Shown here: positions 27,496 through 36,251 of the stretch, one piece after another
Layout: each line of letters opens with the position of its first letter
How positions within the stretch are numbered: position 1 is the stretch's first letter
Origin: an uncultured Clostridia bacterium
Lineage (GTDB): Bacteria > Bacillota > Clostridia > TANB77 > CAG-508
Length of the DNA: 61,721 nucleotides
Direction: 5' to 3'
Assembly (NCBI GenBank): GCA_934167175.1
Contig: CAKPKF010000010.1
Span: forward strand, 1-61,721
The notes under the pieces: generated by a model
What the model was told of the DNA's origin: nothing
Database searches by the model: none
What the model saw: the letters and a program-made list of their open reading frames with translations, nothing else
Made by a program: the position numbers and the translations under genes

Positions 27496-28316
27496 CTATT
27501 TCTTAATTGTGTAATTTTTTCTTTATTCTCCTTATATTCAAATCTTGGCTTTACAAAATTTTTTGAACCCCTTTTTTCAAATGAATATCTAGGAATCAGT
27601 TGTATATGGAAATGATTCATTGGTCCATCACACATAGTACATAAATATATACTTTCAGCATTATAAACTTCTTTTAGTATATTCATAACTTTTTTTGCTA
27701 GCAAAAATATTTCATTACACATTTCATCATCTATTTCCATCATATCTTTGTAATGCTTTTTTGTACTTATTACAGTATGTCCATCAGCTCGTGGGTTTCC
27801 CACTAAAAAGCATTCAAAATTATCATCTTCAAAAATCATTCTATCTGTATTGTCTCCATATAAAATATGATTATTTTGCTTGTCAAAACAAGTAGGACAT
27901 ATTCCAGAATCAACAATATCTGCTACTGCAACCTTTCCATTTTTTATTAACTCAACTATTTTTCTATCATCAAATTGTTTTAAATTATCTACATTAATTT
28001 TTATTTTAATACCTAACACGCCATATTCTTTCTCTTTTTCACTAGAATAGTATTGATGCATTGATATAGTTTTCCTATTTATTTCATCTTCATCAGTATA
28101 TAACTTTCTAAATAAGTTTTCAAAAGTATTTTCTCTGTATAATTCAACAACATCAACTAACAACTTTTCTTGCAAATCTGGCAATTTTGAAAATTCTATT
28201 TTATCTCCTATTTTTATTTGCTGTCTTTTTTCATCATATAACCTAAATTCTATTGTTTTTTTCCCATTTTTTATTCTTTCAAATGGGCTTTCATTTAATT
28301 TCATTTTATGTAACAT
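27483..28316 (-). CDS. ASCH-HIT fusion protein
   Basis: A 277-aa protein combining two nucleotide/RNA-related domains. Residues ~1-115 are an ASCH-type domain (MKLNESPFERIKNGKKTIEF, LYDEKRQQIKIGDKIEFSKL), a PUA-like fold expected to bind RNA. Residues ~150-277 are a HIT domain: CPTCFDKQ, a beta-strand block with NPRADGHTVISTKKHY, and the catalytic motif NHFHIQLIPR (HxHxxxxP). HIT proteins hydrolyse or transfer nucleoside monophosphates. The ATG at 28316, with TGGGGGA upstream, is preferred over the GTG at 28361. This domain pairing is uncommon in my experience. Confidence 0.75.
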   Translation of the reverse strand: MLHKMKLNESPFERIKNGKKTIEFRLYDEKRQQIKIGDKIEFSKLPDLQEKLLVDVVELYRENTFENLFRKLYTDEDEINRKTISMHQYYSSEKEKEYGVLGIKIKINVDNLKQFDDRKIVELIKNGKVAVADIVDSGICPTCFDKQNNHILYGDNTDRMIFEDDNFECFLVGNPRADGHTVISTKKHYKDMMEIDDEMCNEIFLLAKKVMNILKEVYNAESIYLCTMCDGPMNHFHIQLIPRYSFEKRGSKNFVKPRFEYKENKEKITQLRNRMNF

Positions 28317-28411
28317 ATGTATTCCCCCATTATTATATTTCATTAAAAATTTAAAATCCACCCTAACAACAACCTACTACTTCTCTAACAAACTACTAAA
28401 TTATAATTTTT

Positions 28412-28711
28412 TTATTTCTTAATTGATAATTCTTTACAAGTTTCAACTATTATTTCTTTTAACTTTTCTTTATTATCCACATCATCAATCAAATACATTG
28501 GTTTTGCACTTTCATAAGGTAGCTGTTCTTGCAAATTATATTTTTTATTACTATTAACTATCTTTACAAGTAATCTATTATCATATATTCCACCAAATAG
28601 GATGTTGTTAAAATATAATAAATATTCTCCCATCATTGCTCTACAATTTATATTATCTAATAAATCTAATTGTTCCAATATAAAATCTTTATAATCTTTT
28701 GATGTTGCCAT
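28412..28711 (-). CDS. TfoX N-terminal-domain protein
   Basis: A 99-aa protein consisting only of the TfoX-N domain: CRAMMGEYLLYFNNILFGGI then YDNRLLVKI are family hallmarks. In gammaproteobacteria TfoX activates competence genes, but the stand-alone N domain in Firmicutes has no proven role. GAGGAG precedes the ATG at 28711. Confidence 0.8.
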   Translation of the reverse strand: MATSKDYKDFILEQLDLLDNINCRAMMGEYLLYFNNILFGGIYDNRLLVKIVNSNKKYNLQEQLPYESAKPMYLIDDVDNKEKLKEIIVETCKELSIKK

Positions 28712-28789
28712 AATTAATCACTCCTCTACTTTCTTTATTGGTTGTCTAATAACTGCTTTTATTTTACTTACATCACATTTTGCAATTTA

Positions 28790-29527
28790 CTATTTATTCT
28801 TTTTAATCAGAATTATTCCAAATATTGAACTGATTAAAATTAATGGTGCTATTCTAACAAAGCACCATTCAAAAGAATGGCATGCAACTCCTAAAACAGC
28901 ATTTTCTGGATTATTATAATCCCAATTCAGATATGGACTATTTAAAATTGATAAAATAAAAAATATAACTATAACACTTATAGCAAGACTTATTAATACG
29001 TACAATATGCTTTTTCTTTTTAATTTTTGTTGCTGATAGAGCTGCTGATTTATTATTTCTAATTTTTCAGAAATAATTTTCAATTCATCCTCCTTGCTTT
29101 CTGTGATATAATTATTATTATATCTCTTATCTCCCCACCAATTAGGTAATACTTCTGATAATTTAATGGTTGTTCTTGTTTCATAATCAGTCAATATTTC
29201 CATATCCTTATTATCTCTATTTAATTGCATAAAAAACTCTCTACAAGCTCCACAAGGCATTCCTCCATTATGTGGTGGATTTTCTCTAAAAGCTATTAAC
29301 TTTTTAATTTTTGTTTTTCCTGTATTGATATACATATTCAATGCTGCAACCCTCTCTGCACATAAGTTCATAACACCACTAGCGCTTTCAATGCAAAATC
29401 CTGTAAAAATTTCACCATCTTCACTTTCAACTGCAGATACTACATGGTGTGCAATAATAAAAGGGGATACTTCTTCTCTGTGATATTCTTTCTTAGCTTT
29501 ATTATACATTTCTTCCCATTTATCCAT
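28790..29527 (-). CDS. Cytidine deaminase-like protein with a C-terminal membrane domain
   Basis: Residues 1-140 form a cytidine/blasticidin-deaminase-like zinc domain: the catalytic CAERVA (Cys, catalytic Glu) and the PCGACRE zinc pair are intact. Normal bacterial Cdd is ~130 aa. Here about 100 extra residues follow: a charged coiled segment (EDELKIISEKLEIINQQLYQ) and two transmembrane helices (ILYVLISLAISVIVIFFIL and IAPLILISSIFGIIL). The N-terminal layout with no signal suggests the deaminase faces the cytoplasm, tethered to the membrane. The substrate could be cytidine or another aminated nucleoside. AAGGAG precedes the ATG. Confidence 0.8.
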   Translation of the reverse strand: MDKWEEMYNKAKKEYHREEVSPFIIAHHVVSAVESEDGEIFTGFCIESASGVMNLCAERVAALNMYINTGKTKIKKLIAFRENPPHNGGMPCGACREFFMQLNRDNKDMEILTDYETRTTIKLSEVLPNWWGDKRYNNNYITESKEDELKIISEKLEIINQQLYQQQKLKRKSILYVLISLAISVIVIFFILSILNSPYLNWDYNNPENAVLGVACHSFEWCFVRIAPLILISSIFGIILIKKNK

Positions 29528-29552
29528 TTCTGATTACTCCTTATATAAATTA

Positions 29553-30122
29553 CTAATTATATTTTAATGCTTTTTCCTTATCTCTTTTAATCTGCTTACT
29601 ATATCTGTCCTCCTCTGAAAAAATACATCCACAATATTTTTGCATATATAATCCTAAATTTCTTGCTTTTTCTTGTCCTTCTCTAAAACCTACTCTAAAA
29701 TCTCTATATAAAAATTTTATTCCATTTTCTTGACAAATTTTTTCACAAATTTCTTTTAGTTTTTCATGTTGTTGGTATGGACTTACAAATAATGTGGTTG
29801 TTATTGCATCAAAACCATTTTCTTTTGCATATTTAACTGTTTGCTCTATTCTTATTTTATAACAATAATTAGCACATCTATTTTTTAAATCTCCTATTAC
29901 ATTTCTGCAGAATTCATCTAAACCATATTCTTCTTCAAAAATAGCTTTTACATTTATGCTTTCTGAATATTGTTTTAATGTATCTCTTCTATTTTTATAT
30001 TCTATATATGGATGTATATTGGGGTTGTACCAATATAGCGTAGGTTCTATCCCTTCTTTTCTTAACGATTCTATACAATATACACTGCATGGTGCACAAC
30101 AAGTATGCATTAAAAGTTTCAT
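29553..30122 (-). CDS. queH: Epoxyqueuosine reductase QueH
   Basis: Catalyses the last step of queuosine synthesis in tRNA, the non-QueG form (formerly DUF208). Conserved cysteines are visible as HTCCAPCS at the N-terminus, RCANYCYKIR mid-protein and KYCGCIFSEED near the C-terminus, matching iron-sulfur and iron ligands of the family. Also TTTLFVSPYQQHEKLKEI is typical. The length of 189 aa is normal. It starts just past the GT-C gene stop with AAAGGAAG upstream. Confidence 0.92.
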   Translation of the reverse strand: MKLLMHTCCAPCSVYCIESLRKEGIEPTLYWYNPNIHPYIEYKNRRDTLKQYSESINVKAIFEEEYGLDEFCRNVIGDLKNRCANYCYKIRIEQTVKYAKENGFDAITTTLFVSPYQQHEKLKEICEKICQENGIKFLYRDFRVGFREGQEKARNLGLYMQKYCGCIFSEEDRYSKQIKRDKEKALKYN

Positions 30123-30126
30123 TTTT

Positions 30127-31569
30127 TTACTTCCTTTCTATCATTTTTTTCTCATTAAATTTCATTACTAAATTTGCAATAGCTACACTTAATATCATAA
30201 TTGTTACATATACTATGCTTAACATATGATATTCGCTACATAATGCGAATGAAAAAATATTTGCTATTTGACTTGTGTACGAAAGCAATATTATATTTTT
30301 CAATAGTGTTTTGTCTAACCAAAACATTGTTGGAAATAGCCACATTAAATACCATGGGTTAAAATTTGTAATAAGTATAAAAATAAATATAAATAATATA
30401 ATTTGATATTTTTTTATCGCTTCTTTAAACTCAATATTCTTTTGTAATAATAGTTTGACAACTACATAAATATAATATAATGCAAAAATCCCTAAAGATA
30501 ATTTTTGGATTATGATTACTTTTTCTAAATCATATCTTACGAGAAGGCATATCATATAAAAAATAGAATTTCTATATTTTCCCTGTTGTATAAGTATTCC
30601 AGCCAATACTTGAAAATCTCTCATATATATTAAGTATATCATCACTAATATTGCTATATATTCTAGTCCGCATAAAATACAGTATTTTATTCTTTCTTTT
30701 ACTTCTTTGTCTCTTAATGCATATATCAAAATAAATGGTAAAATTAGTATTGCCATATACTTTATGGCTGTTGCCATAGCGATTGATGCTACTGCCATGT
30801 ATATATTTTTCTTTTGTTTTATGCAATATATTGCTAATAAAATAAAAGAAACTATAAATATGTCATTATGCACATTTGCAATTGCTTCAAATAAGATAAA
30901 TGGATTTAGTCCATATAAAAGTACAAAAGATTTTTTTCTTGTTATTTTGTATATTAAAAAACAGTTTAAGATATGCATACATAAATTAGATACCTTAAAA
31001 ATCAATAATGCTAAATCTATATTTCCAAATGATAGCTTTGCTAATACTGTACAAATTATTGTCCACAAAGGTCCATATATTACTTTTTCATATAACCAGT
31101 TGCCTGATACTTTATGAAACATCGGATCTTCTGCACTGTTTTTTTCTTGTATTTCTCCTATTGATGTATAATATGGATTTTCCCCATAATGTGCTGTACT
31201 CCATCCATTTCCTATATATGAATATACGTCTGTACTTGTATACGGAATAATTAATAAGAATAGCATTGATGTTATTGTAATAATAGCAAATATTTCTTTA
31301 TTATTTTTGAATATTTTTTTATTTTCCTTTACAACAGCTAAATATAGCAAAAAAATACTTGTAAACATACTTCCAAATAAAATTGCATTTATTTTTGGTT
31401 CATTTTGGAAAATTGGTTCTCTCGCTAAAAAAGTCCATAATGCATTAAAATCATACACTGTTTTATTACTTACAAAGTAAACAATAGATGGAATTGTAAA
31501 AATTGTTACCATTGTTATAAATAATATTAACGTTATTTTTCCTTCTAATTTTTTCTCTAATTTTTCCAA
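30127..31569 (-). CDS. GT-C family membrane glycosyltransferase (polyprenol-phosphate mannosyltransferase-like)
   Basis: An ~480-aa polytopic membrane protein with about 11-12 helices. The segment STDVYSYIGNGWSTAHYGEN, containing an Asp in the first external loop, and the YGLNPFILFEAIANVHNDIF block match GT-C enzymes of the MptA/MptB/DUF2029 type, which use polyprenyl-phosphate sugars outside the membrane. GTGGAGG lies 7 nt before a TTG at 31569, while upstream ATGs sit on the promoter -10 box, so I place the start at TTG. queH follows immediately. The donor could come from a GtrB-like enzyme such as the one at 16356. Confidence 0.78.
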   Translation of the reverse strand: MEKLEKKLEGKITLILFITMVTIFTIPSIVYFVSNKTVYDFNALWTFLAREPIFQNEPKINAILFGSMFTSIFLLYLAVVKENKKIFKNNKEIFAIITITSMLFLLIIPYTSTDVYSYIGNGWSTAHYGENPYYTSIGEIQEKNSAEDPMFHKVSGNWLYEKVIYGPLWTIICTVLAKLSFGNIDLALLIFKVSNLCMHILNCFLIYKITRKKSFVLLYGLNPFILFEAIANVHNDIFIVSFILLAIYCIKQKKNIYMAVASIAMATAIKYMAILILPFILIYALRDKEVKERIKYCILCGLEYIAILVMIYLIYMRDFQVLAGILIQQGKYRNSIFYMICLLVRYDLEKVIIIQKLSLGIFALYYIYVVVKLLLQKNIEFKEAIKKYQIILFIFIFILITNFNPWYLMWLFPTMFWLDKTLLKNIILLSYTSQIANIFSFALCSEYHMLSIVYVTIMILSVAIANLVMKFNEKKMIERK

Positions 31570-31600
31570 AGTATTTCCTCCACATTTTTTAATTGACATC

Positions 31601-31629
31601 ATTATACCATTTCTTATATTAAACAACAA
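31601..31629 (-). promoter_or_regulatory. Promoter of the GT-C/queH operon
   Basis: TTGTTG (31624-31629), a 17-nt spacer and TATAAT (31601-31606) on the minus strand. It lies right against the gpr terminator and within the long form of the downstream ORF, which supports the downstream TTG start. Confidence 0.6.
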
Positions 31630-31631
31630 TA

Positions 31632-31665
31632 AACAAGAGCAAATATGTTTTTATTTGCTCTTGTT
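31632..31665 (-). terminator. Terminator of gpr
   Basis: AACAAGAGCAAAT and ATTTGCTCTTGTT form a perfect 13-bp stem with an 8-nt loop, followed by TTATTGTTGTTT on the minus strand, just past the gpr stop. Confidence 0.8.
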
Positions 31666-31681
31666 CAATTTTATTTATTTC

Positions 31682-32620
31682 TTATGCCTTGTTTATAGCA
31701 TAATTTATTCCTCTTGCTATTACATCTTTCATATTTTCTATTAATTCATCTATTTCTTTTGGCGTAACAACCATATTATAATCTTCAACATTTAATGCTT
31801 CTTTTACCTCTTCATATTTATCATCTTCTTTTAATTTGTTCAAATATTCATTTGATTCTGCATTTTCTTGAAGTTTGTCTATAAATATATTAATTCCATC
31901 TGAAACTAATGTTGCTAGCTCAACAACTGTCGGCACTCCTATAGCTATTACTGGAATTCCTAACGTGTCTTTACTAATTTCTTTTCTTTTATTCCCTACT
32001 CCAGCTCCTGGAATTATTCCTGTATCACTTATTTGAATTGTCGAATTTATCCTTTCTATACTTTTAGATGCCAAACTATCTATTACTATTAGTATTTTAG
32101 GTTTTATATTATTTACAATTCCCTCAAGCACTTCTAAAGTTTCTATTCCTGTTGTTCCTAATACACCAGGCGAAATTGCACTAACTGGTCTTGCATTTTC
32201 ATCTATATATTGTGGTAAATATTTTATTATATGTCTTGTTACATCTATTTCTGATACAACTTTTGGTCCTAAAGCATCTGGTGTTACATACATATTCCCT
32301 AATCCAACTACTAATAAATCATCCTTTTCATTTACATGAGCATCTAATATTTTCTTTAGTTCATCTGACACTATATTTGATGCTTTTTGTATTTCATCTT
32401 CCATTGCTAATCTTAAATCTTTTATATCTATTGTAACATAAGTTCCAATAGGTTTTTGAAGAGCTTTTGCTCCTTCTTCATTTGTGATTTTGATTCTTGA
32501 TAAAGAAATTTTTTCTTTTTGCTCATTTTCTGTTTCTACTCCATCTATTTCACTTAATTTATTTGCTTTTCTAAATATATCTCTTCTTTCATCTGCTAAA
32601 TCTGTTCTAAAATTATACAT
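31682..32620 (-). CDS. gpr: Germination protease GPR
   Basis: The atypical aspartic protease that degrades small acid-soluble spore proteins during germination. The short propeptide begins MYNFRTDLADERRDIF (RTDLA is characteristic), followed by GTYVTIDIKD, VVGLGNMYVTPDALGPKV, then AISPGVLGTTGIET and VIDSLAS, all conserved in GPR. The length of 312 aa is normal or slightly short. This gene is strong evidence that the organism is, or recently was, a spore-former. It is monocistronic, with its own terminator. Confidence 0.93.
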   Translation of the reverse strand: MYNFRTDLADERRDIFRKANKLSEIDGVETENEQKEKISLSRIKITNEEGAKALQKPIGTYVTIDIKDLRLAMEDEIQKASNIVSDELKKILDAHVNEKDDLLVVGLGNMYVTPDALGPKVVSEIDVTRHIIKYLPQYIDENARPVSAISPGVLGTTGIETLEVLEGIVNNIKPKILIVIDSLASKSIERINSTIQISDTGIIPGAGVGNKRKEISKDTLGIPVIAIGVPTVVELATLVSDGINIFIDKLQENAESNEYLNKLKEDDKYEEVKEALNVEDYNMVVTPKEIDELIENMKDVIARGINYAINKA

Positions 32621-32654
32621 AAAAACAACTCCTTAAAAATATAAGTATTGTTTA

Positions 32655-32684
32655 TATTTTAAGAAGTTTTTTTGTTTTTATTCA
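32655..32684 (-). promoter_or_regulatory. Possible sigma-G-type promoter of gpr
   Basis: TGAATA (32679-32684), 17 nt and TAAAATA (32655-32661) on the minus strand resemble a forespore sigma-G promoter (TGAATA and CATACTA), with a weak -10. Between it and the start, an A/T inverted repeat ends at the AAGGAG ribosome binding site. Confidence 0.25.
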
Positions 32685-32694
32685 TTCAATTTTA

Positions 32695-33717
32695 TTAACT
32701 ACAATATGAACATAATATTGTTTCTAAACCTAAATTCAAGTCTATTAAGCCTATTTTATATTTTTCATCTAGATTTATAAATTCGTTCATTATTTTTCTC
32801 ACTTCTTGTTCTTTGAAATAATTAGCTTGTTTCTTATATTTGGAAACAAGAAACATTTGATTTGGTTTTAATTTCATACTAGTTGCTAAATCTTTATTAT
32901 ATTTTTGTGCTAATTTTACTATGTAAATTTTTTTGAAGTGGTTATATAATGTAACTAATATTTTTTGTGGCGGTTCTTTTGAATATATTAAATCATTTAA
33001 TACATTCATTGCTTCTTTAATATCTCTTTTTCCTAAGTTATCTGTTAGATCAAATATAACTGCTTCTATTTGTTTTATTGATAACTTATCTATACTTTCT
33101 TTTGTTATTTTCCCACCTTCACCTGCATATTCGATTTGTTTTCTTATTTCATTAATTAAATCTTGCATATTGTTACCACAAATCTCTATCATGAATTTTA
33201 AGTCTTTTTCGTCTACTTCTACCTTATACGCCTTGCATATTGCCTTCAATCTTTTTATTATTTGTATTGGTTTTTGATACTCAAAATTGCAAACAATTCC
33301 ATTTTTCTGTATTATATCTAATAAACTACTTTTCGCTACTTCATCTTCCACAAAAAGTAAAACTGTATTTTCATTTACTATGTCTATATTTTCATTTATA
33401 AATTCTTGCAATTTCTTTTTATAGTCAGCTAATTTGGCATTCTTCTTTTTACCTTCTTTTTTAAATATTCCAGTTTGCTTTATAATTATCAATTTTTTTT
33501 CATACCCAAATGCTGGGGTTATTATATCTGATATTAATTCTTCGTAATTGCTATCATCTATTTGAATATAATTTATACCATTTATTAATTCTCCAAATTT
33601 TGATTTTATTTTTTTTACTATATTCTCTAGTAAAAACTTTTCTTCTCCATATAATAAATATATACTATTTAATTTTTCTTGAGTATTTATATGCCTTTCC
33701 AATTCTTCAACTGTCAT
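32695..33717 (-). CDS. holA: DNA polymerase III subunit delta
   Basis: The clamp-loader delta subunit. The N-terminal SIYLLYGEEKFLLENIVKKI is characteristic, as is the mid-protein CGNNMQDLINEIRKQIEYA, with a C-terminal helical domain (PPQKILVTLYNHFKKIYIVK). The length of 340 aa is standard. TAGGAGGAAAAT precedes the ATG. It is last in the murB-yvcK-debranching enzyme-ruvC-holA series, 12 nt after ruvC. Confidence 0.92.
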   Translation of the reverse strand: MTVEELERHINTQEKLNSIYLLYGEEKFLLENIVKKIKSKFGELINGINYIQIDDSNYEELISDIITPAFGYEKKLIIIKQTGIFKKEGKKKNAKLADYKKKLQEFINENIDIVNENTVLLFVEDEVAKSSLLDIIQKNGIVCNFEYQKPIQIIKRLKAICKAYKVEVDEKDLKFMIEICGNNMQDLINEIRKQIEYAGEGGKITKESIDKLSIKQIEAVIFDLTDNLGKRDIKEAMNVLNDLIYSKEPPQKILVTLYNHFKKIYIVKLAQKYNKDLATSMKLKPNQMFLVSKYKKQANYFKEQEVRKIMNEFINLDEKYKIGLIDLNLGLETILCSYCS

Positions 33718-33729
33718 ATTTTCCTCCTA

Positions 33730-34224
33730 CTATAGCATTTCTGCGAACTTAGCTGAATGGGCATGACAAATTGCAATAGCCATGCTATCTGTTATATCAT
33801 CTAGTTTTGGTAATTTATCTACCTTTAGTATTGTTTTTACCATTCTTTGTACTTGCATTTTGTCTGCTCTACCATACCCAACAACTGCTTGTTTTACCTG
33901 TAATGGAGTATATTCAAAAGTAGGAATACTTTTTTTTCTTCCTACTACTAACACTACTCCTCTTGCTTGTGCAACATTTATTGCTGTTTTAACATTATTA
34001 TTAAAAAATAATTCTTCAACAGACATAGCGTCTGGTTTATATGTATCTATTAACATTGATAAATCATCATATATTTTTTCTAATCTTAATGGGAAAGAAA
34101 CTCCAGCTTTGGTTGTTACTGCTCCCGAATCTATTAATTTAAATTTATTTCCTATATAATCTATTACACTATATCCTGTTATAGCAAACCCAGGATCAAT
34201 TCCTAAAATTCTCACTTTTTTCAC
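33730..34224 (-). CDS. ruvC: Crossover junction endodeoxyribonuclease RuvC
   Basis: Resolves Holliday junctions. The acidic active site is intact: Asp in ILGIDPGFAITG, Glu in SVEELFF, and the Asp pair in DDITDSMAIAICH. The length of 164 aa is normal. The start is a GTG placed directly after the TAG stop of the debranching enzyme gene, so translation is likely coupled. ruvA and ruvB are not adjacent in this window. Confidence 0.93.
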   Translation of the reverse strand: MKKVRILGIDPGFAITGYSVIDYIGNKFKLIDSGAVTTKAGVSFPLRLEKIYDDLSMLIDTYKPDAMSVEELFFNNNVKTAINVAQARGVVLVVGRKKSIPTFEYTPLQVKQAVVGYGRADKMQVQRMVKTILKVDKLPKLDDITDSMAIAICHAHSAKFAEML

Positions 34225-36225
34225 CTATTTATTTATAATTATTCTTAAAACTTCTGCAACACTCCATGCCTGTGCTACTGCCCCTTTTGGTAAATATGGC
34301 GTTTTTGAATCATACAATTCTGAAATACTTCCAATAGCACCTTCTTGATACAAAGCTTTCTTAAATGTTTTTTCTATGTTCTCTATAAATTTATTGTATT
34401 TTTCTTCTAATTCTTTTTTCTTTGATTTTGATTTTTCAGCTCCTAATATTTTTTTAAATGCATCATAATATATTCCTAACAACCATGGCCAAGTTATACC
34501 TTGATGATAACTCATATCTCTTTTGAATGAATCGCCTTCATATATTTCTACATAATTCTTTTCGCCTTTTGCTAAAGTTTTTAATCCATTTTTCTTTAAC
34601 AATTTTTTTGTAACAGTTTCAAATACTGCTTTAGCAATCTTAGTATTAGGTTCTATTACTGGATATGTTAAAGATAAAGCAAATAATTGGTTTGGTCTTA
34701 TTTTTGAATCTCCTATTACATCATATAATGTTTCTTTTTCTTTACAATAAAATTCTTTTTTAAATGCCTTTTTACATTTTTCAGCTAATTGACCATAGTA
34801 TTTTGACAGTTCTTCACTTTCAAATTTACTACATAGTTTTTCTAATATTTTTAATGCATTATACCACATACTATTTATTTCTACTGCTTTTCCGTTTCTT
34901 GGTGTAACTGCAAAATCGCCATATTTTGCATCCATCCATGTGTTTTGAGTTTTTTCTGTACCTGAAACAAGTAAATAATCTTTATCTAAATAAATATTGT
35001 TGTCATCTATATCTATTCCATCTTTATATGATTCAATTATAAGTTTTAATGTATTATAAAAGTTTTTTTCTACAAATTCATAATCACCTGTATACCTTAT
35101 ATATTTTTCTATTTGTTCAAATAATAATAATGAACTATCCACACTATTATATAATGGTCTATTATCAAATCCTGAATATCCATTTGGAACTAGTCCATAT
35201 TTTATATCTCTCTTAAATGTTAATAACACTTCTTTAGCAATTTCAAATCTTTTAGTTACTAATAATAATCCTTCAAAAGAAATTAAAGTATCTCTTCCCC
35301 AATCTAAAAACCATGGATAACCTGCAATTACTGTATGAAGTCCAAAACTTGGTCTATATACTATGAAGTTATCTGTTGCTAATACAAGATCTTTTATAAG
35401 CTCATTATCTTTTGGAAGTTCAGATTTTTTCACTATATTGTTTAGTCTATCTATTTCTTTTTTTATCACTTTGTTTGCATCTATTTCTTCTATATTAGCT
35501 TCTAATGAACATACGAATGTAATATCTTTTTCTTCATTTGGCATAATTTCAACTTCATATCTGCCTGTAACAGCATGATTTTCTTCTGGGAAGAATCCTC
35601 TTTTTTCTTCCTCTATATAAAACATATCTTTAAAACTGTCATTTATGTGTTCTATATATGTTCCTTCTGATAAATTCATATATATTGGTGTATTTGAATT
35701 TTTGTCTACTATAACTTTTACTTTTTGTTTTTCTATTTCTTGTTTAACATCAAATTCATGATTTGTATTCATACAATGAAAATCTCTAAAATTAACAATT
35801 GGTGCTAATATTAATTTGCTTTTTTTATCTGTATTTTTTATTTTGTATAACACACAAACTGTATTTCTTCCATATTCCATACATATTGATTTTGTTATCT
35901 TTACCCCTTGCACATCATATGTAAATACAGGAATGTATTCTTTTTCAAAAGATTCTAAATACTTATATCCATCAGATATATAATTTTTGCACATATTAGT
36001 ATATAAATTATATTTTTGATTGTTTATCTCTATGCTTTCATCTAATTTTGATAATATTAAATATCTTCTAGCTGGTGGTGTAAGTGGTGCTACTAACAAT
36101 CCATGATATTTTCTTGTGTTAGCACCTACTATTGTGGAGAATGAAAATCCTCCTATTCCATTTGTAATAATCCATTCCTTTTGAATACCTTCTTCTAAAG
36201 AAAGTTTATTTTTTGTAAATTTCAT
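34225..36225 (-). CDS. Glycogen debranching enzyme (amylo-alpha-1,6-glucosidase, GH133 type)
   Basis: A 666-aa protein. The N-terminal domain (WIITNGIGGFSFSTIVGANT, RKYHGLLVAPLTPPARR) is the archaeal/bacterial GDE N-terminal domain. The C-terminal (alpha/alpha)6 catalytic domain shows GYPWFLDWGRDTLISFEGLL, DASL-like NSVDSSLLLFEQ, TWMDAKYGDFAVTPR, SYHQGITWPWLLG and the acidic residues typical of GH133. It hydrolyses alpha-1,6 branches of glycogen. A GGAG precedes the ATG. It sits, unusually, between yvcK and ruvC; YvcK's known link to carbon metabolism makes the neighbourhood suggestive. Confidence 0.9.
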   Translation of the reverse strand: MKFTKNKLSLEEGIQKEWIITNGIGGFSFSTIVGANTRKYHGLLVAPLTPPARRYLILSKLDESIEINNQKYNLYTNMCKNYISDGYKYLESFEKEYIPVFTYDVQGVKITKSICMEYGRNTVCVLYKIKNTDKKSKLILAPIVNFRDFHCMNTNHEFDVKQEIEKQKVKVIVDKNSNTPIYMNLSEGTYIEHINDSFKDMFYIEEEKRGFFPEENHAVTGRYEVEIMPNEEKDITFVCSLEANIEEIDANKVIKKEIDRLNNIVKKSELPKDNELIKDLVLATDNFIVYRPSFGLHTVIAGYPWFLDWGRDTLISFEGLLLVTKRFEIAKEVLLTFKRDIKYGLVPNGYSGFDNRPLYNSVDSSLLLFEQIEKYIRYTGDYEFVEKNFYNTLKLIIESYKDGIDIDDNNIYLDKDYLLVSGTEKTQNTWMDAKYGDFAVTPRNGKAVEINSMWYNALKILEKLCSKFESEELSKYYGQLAEKCKKAFKKEFYCKEKETLYDVIGDSKIRPNQLFALSLTYPVIEPNTKIAKAVFETVTKKLLKKNGLKTLAKGEKNYVEIYEGDSFKRDMSYHQGITWPWLLGIYYDAFKKILGAEKSKSKKKELEEKYNKFIENIEKTFKKALYQEGAIGSISELYDSKTPYLPKGAVAQAWSVAEVLRIIINK

Positions 36226-36251
36226 ATGATTCTCCTTTGTTTTTATTATTT

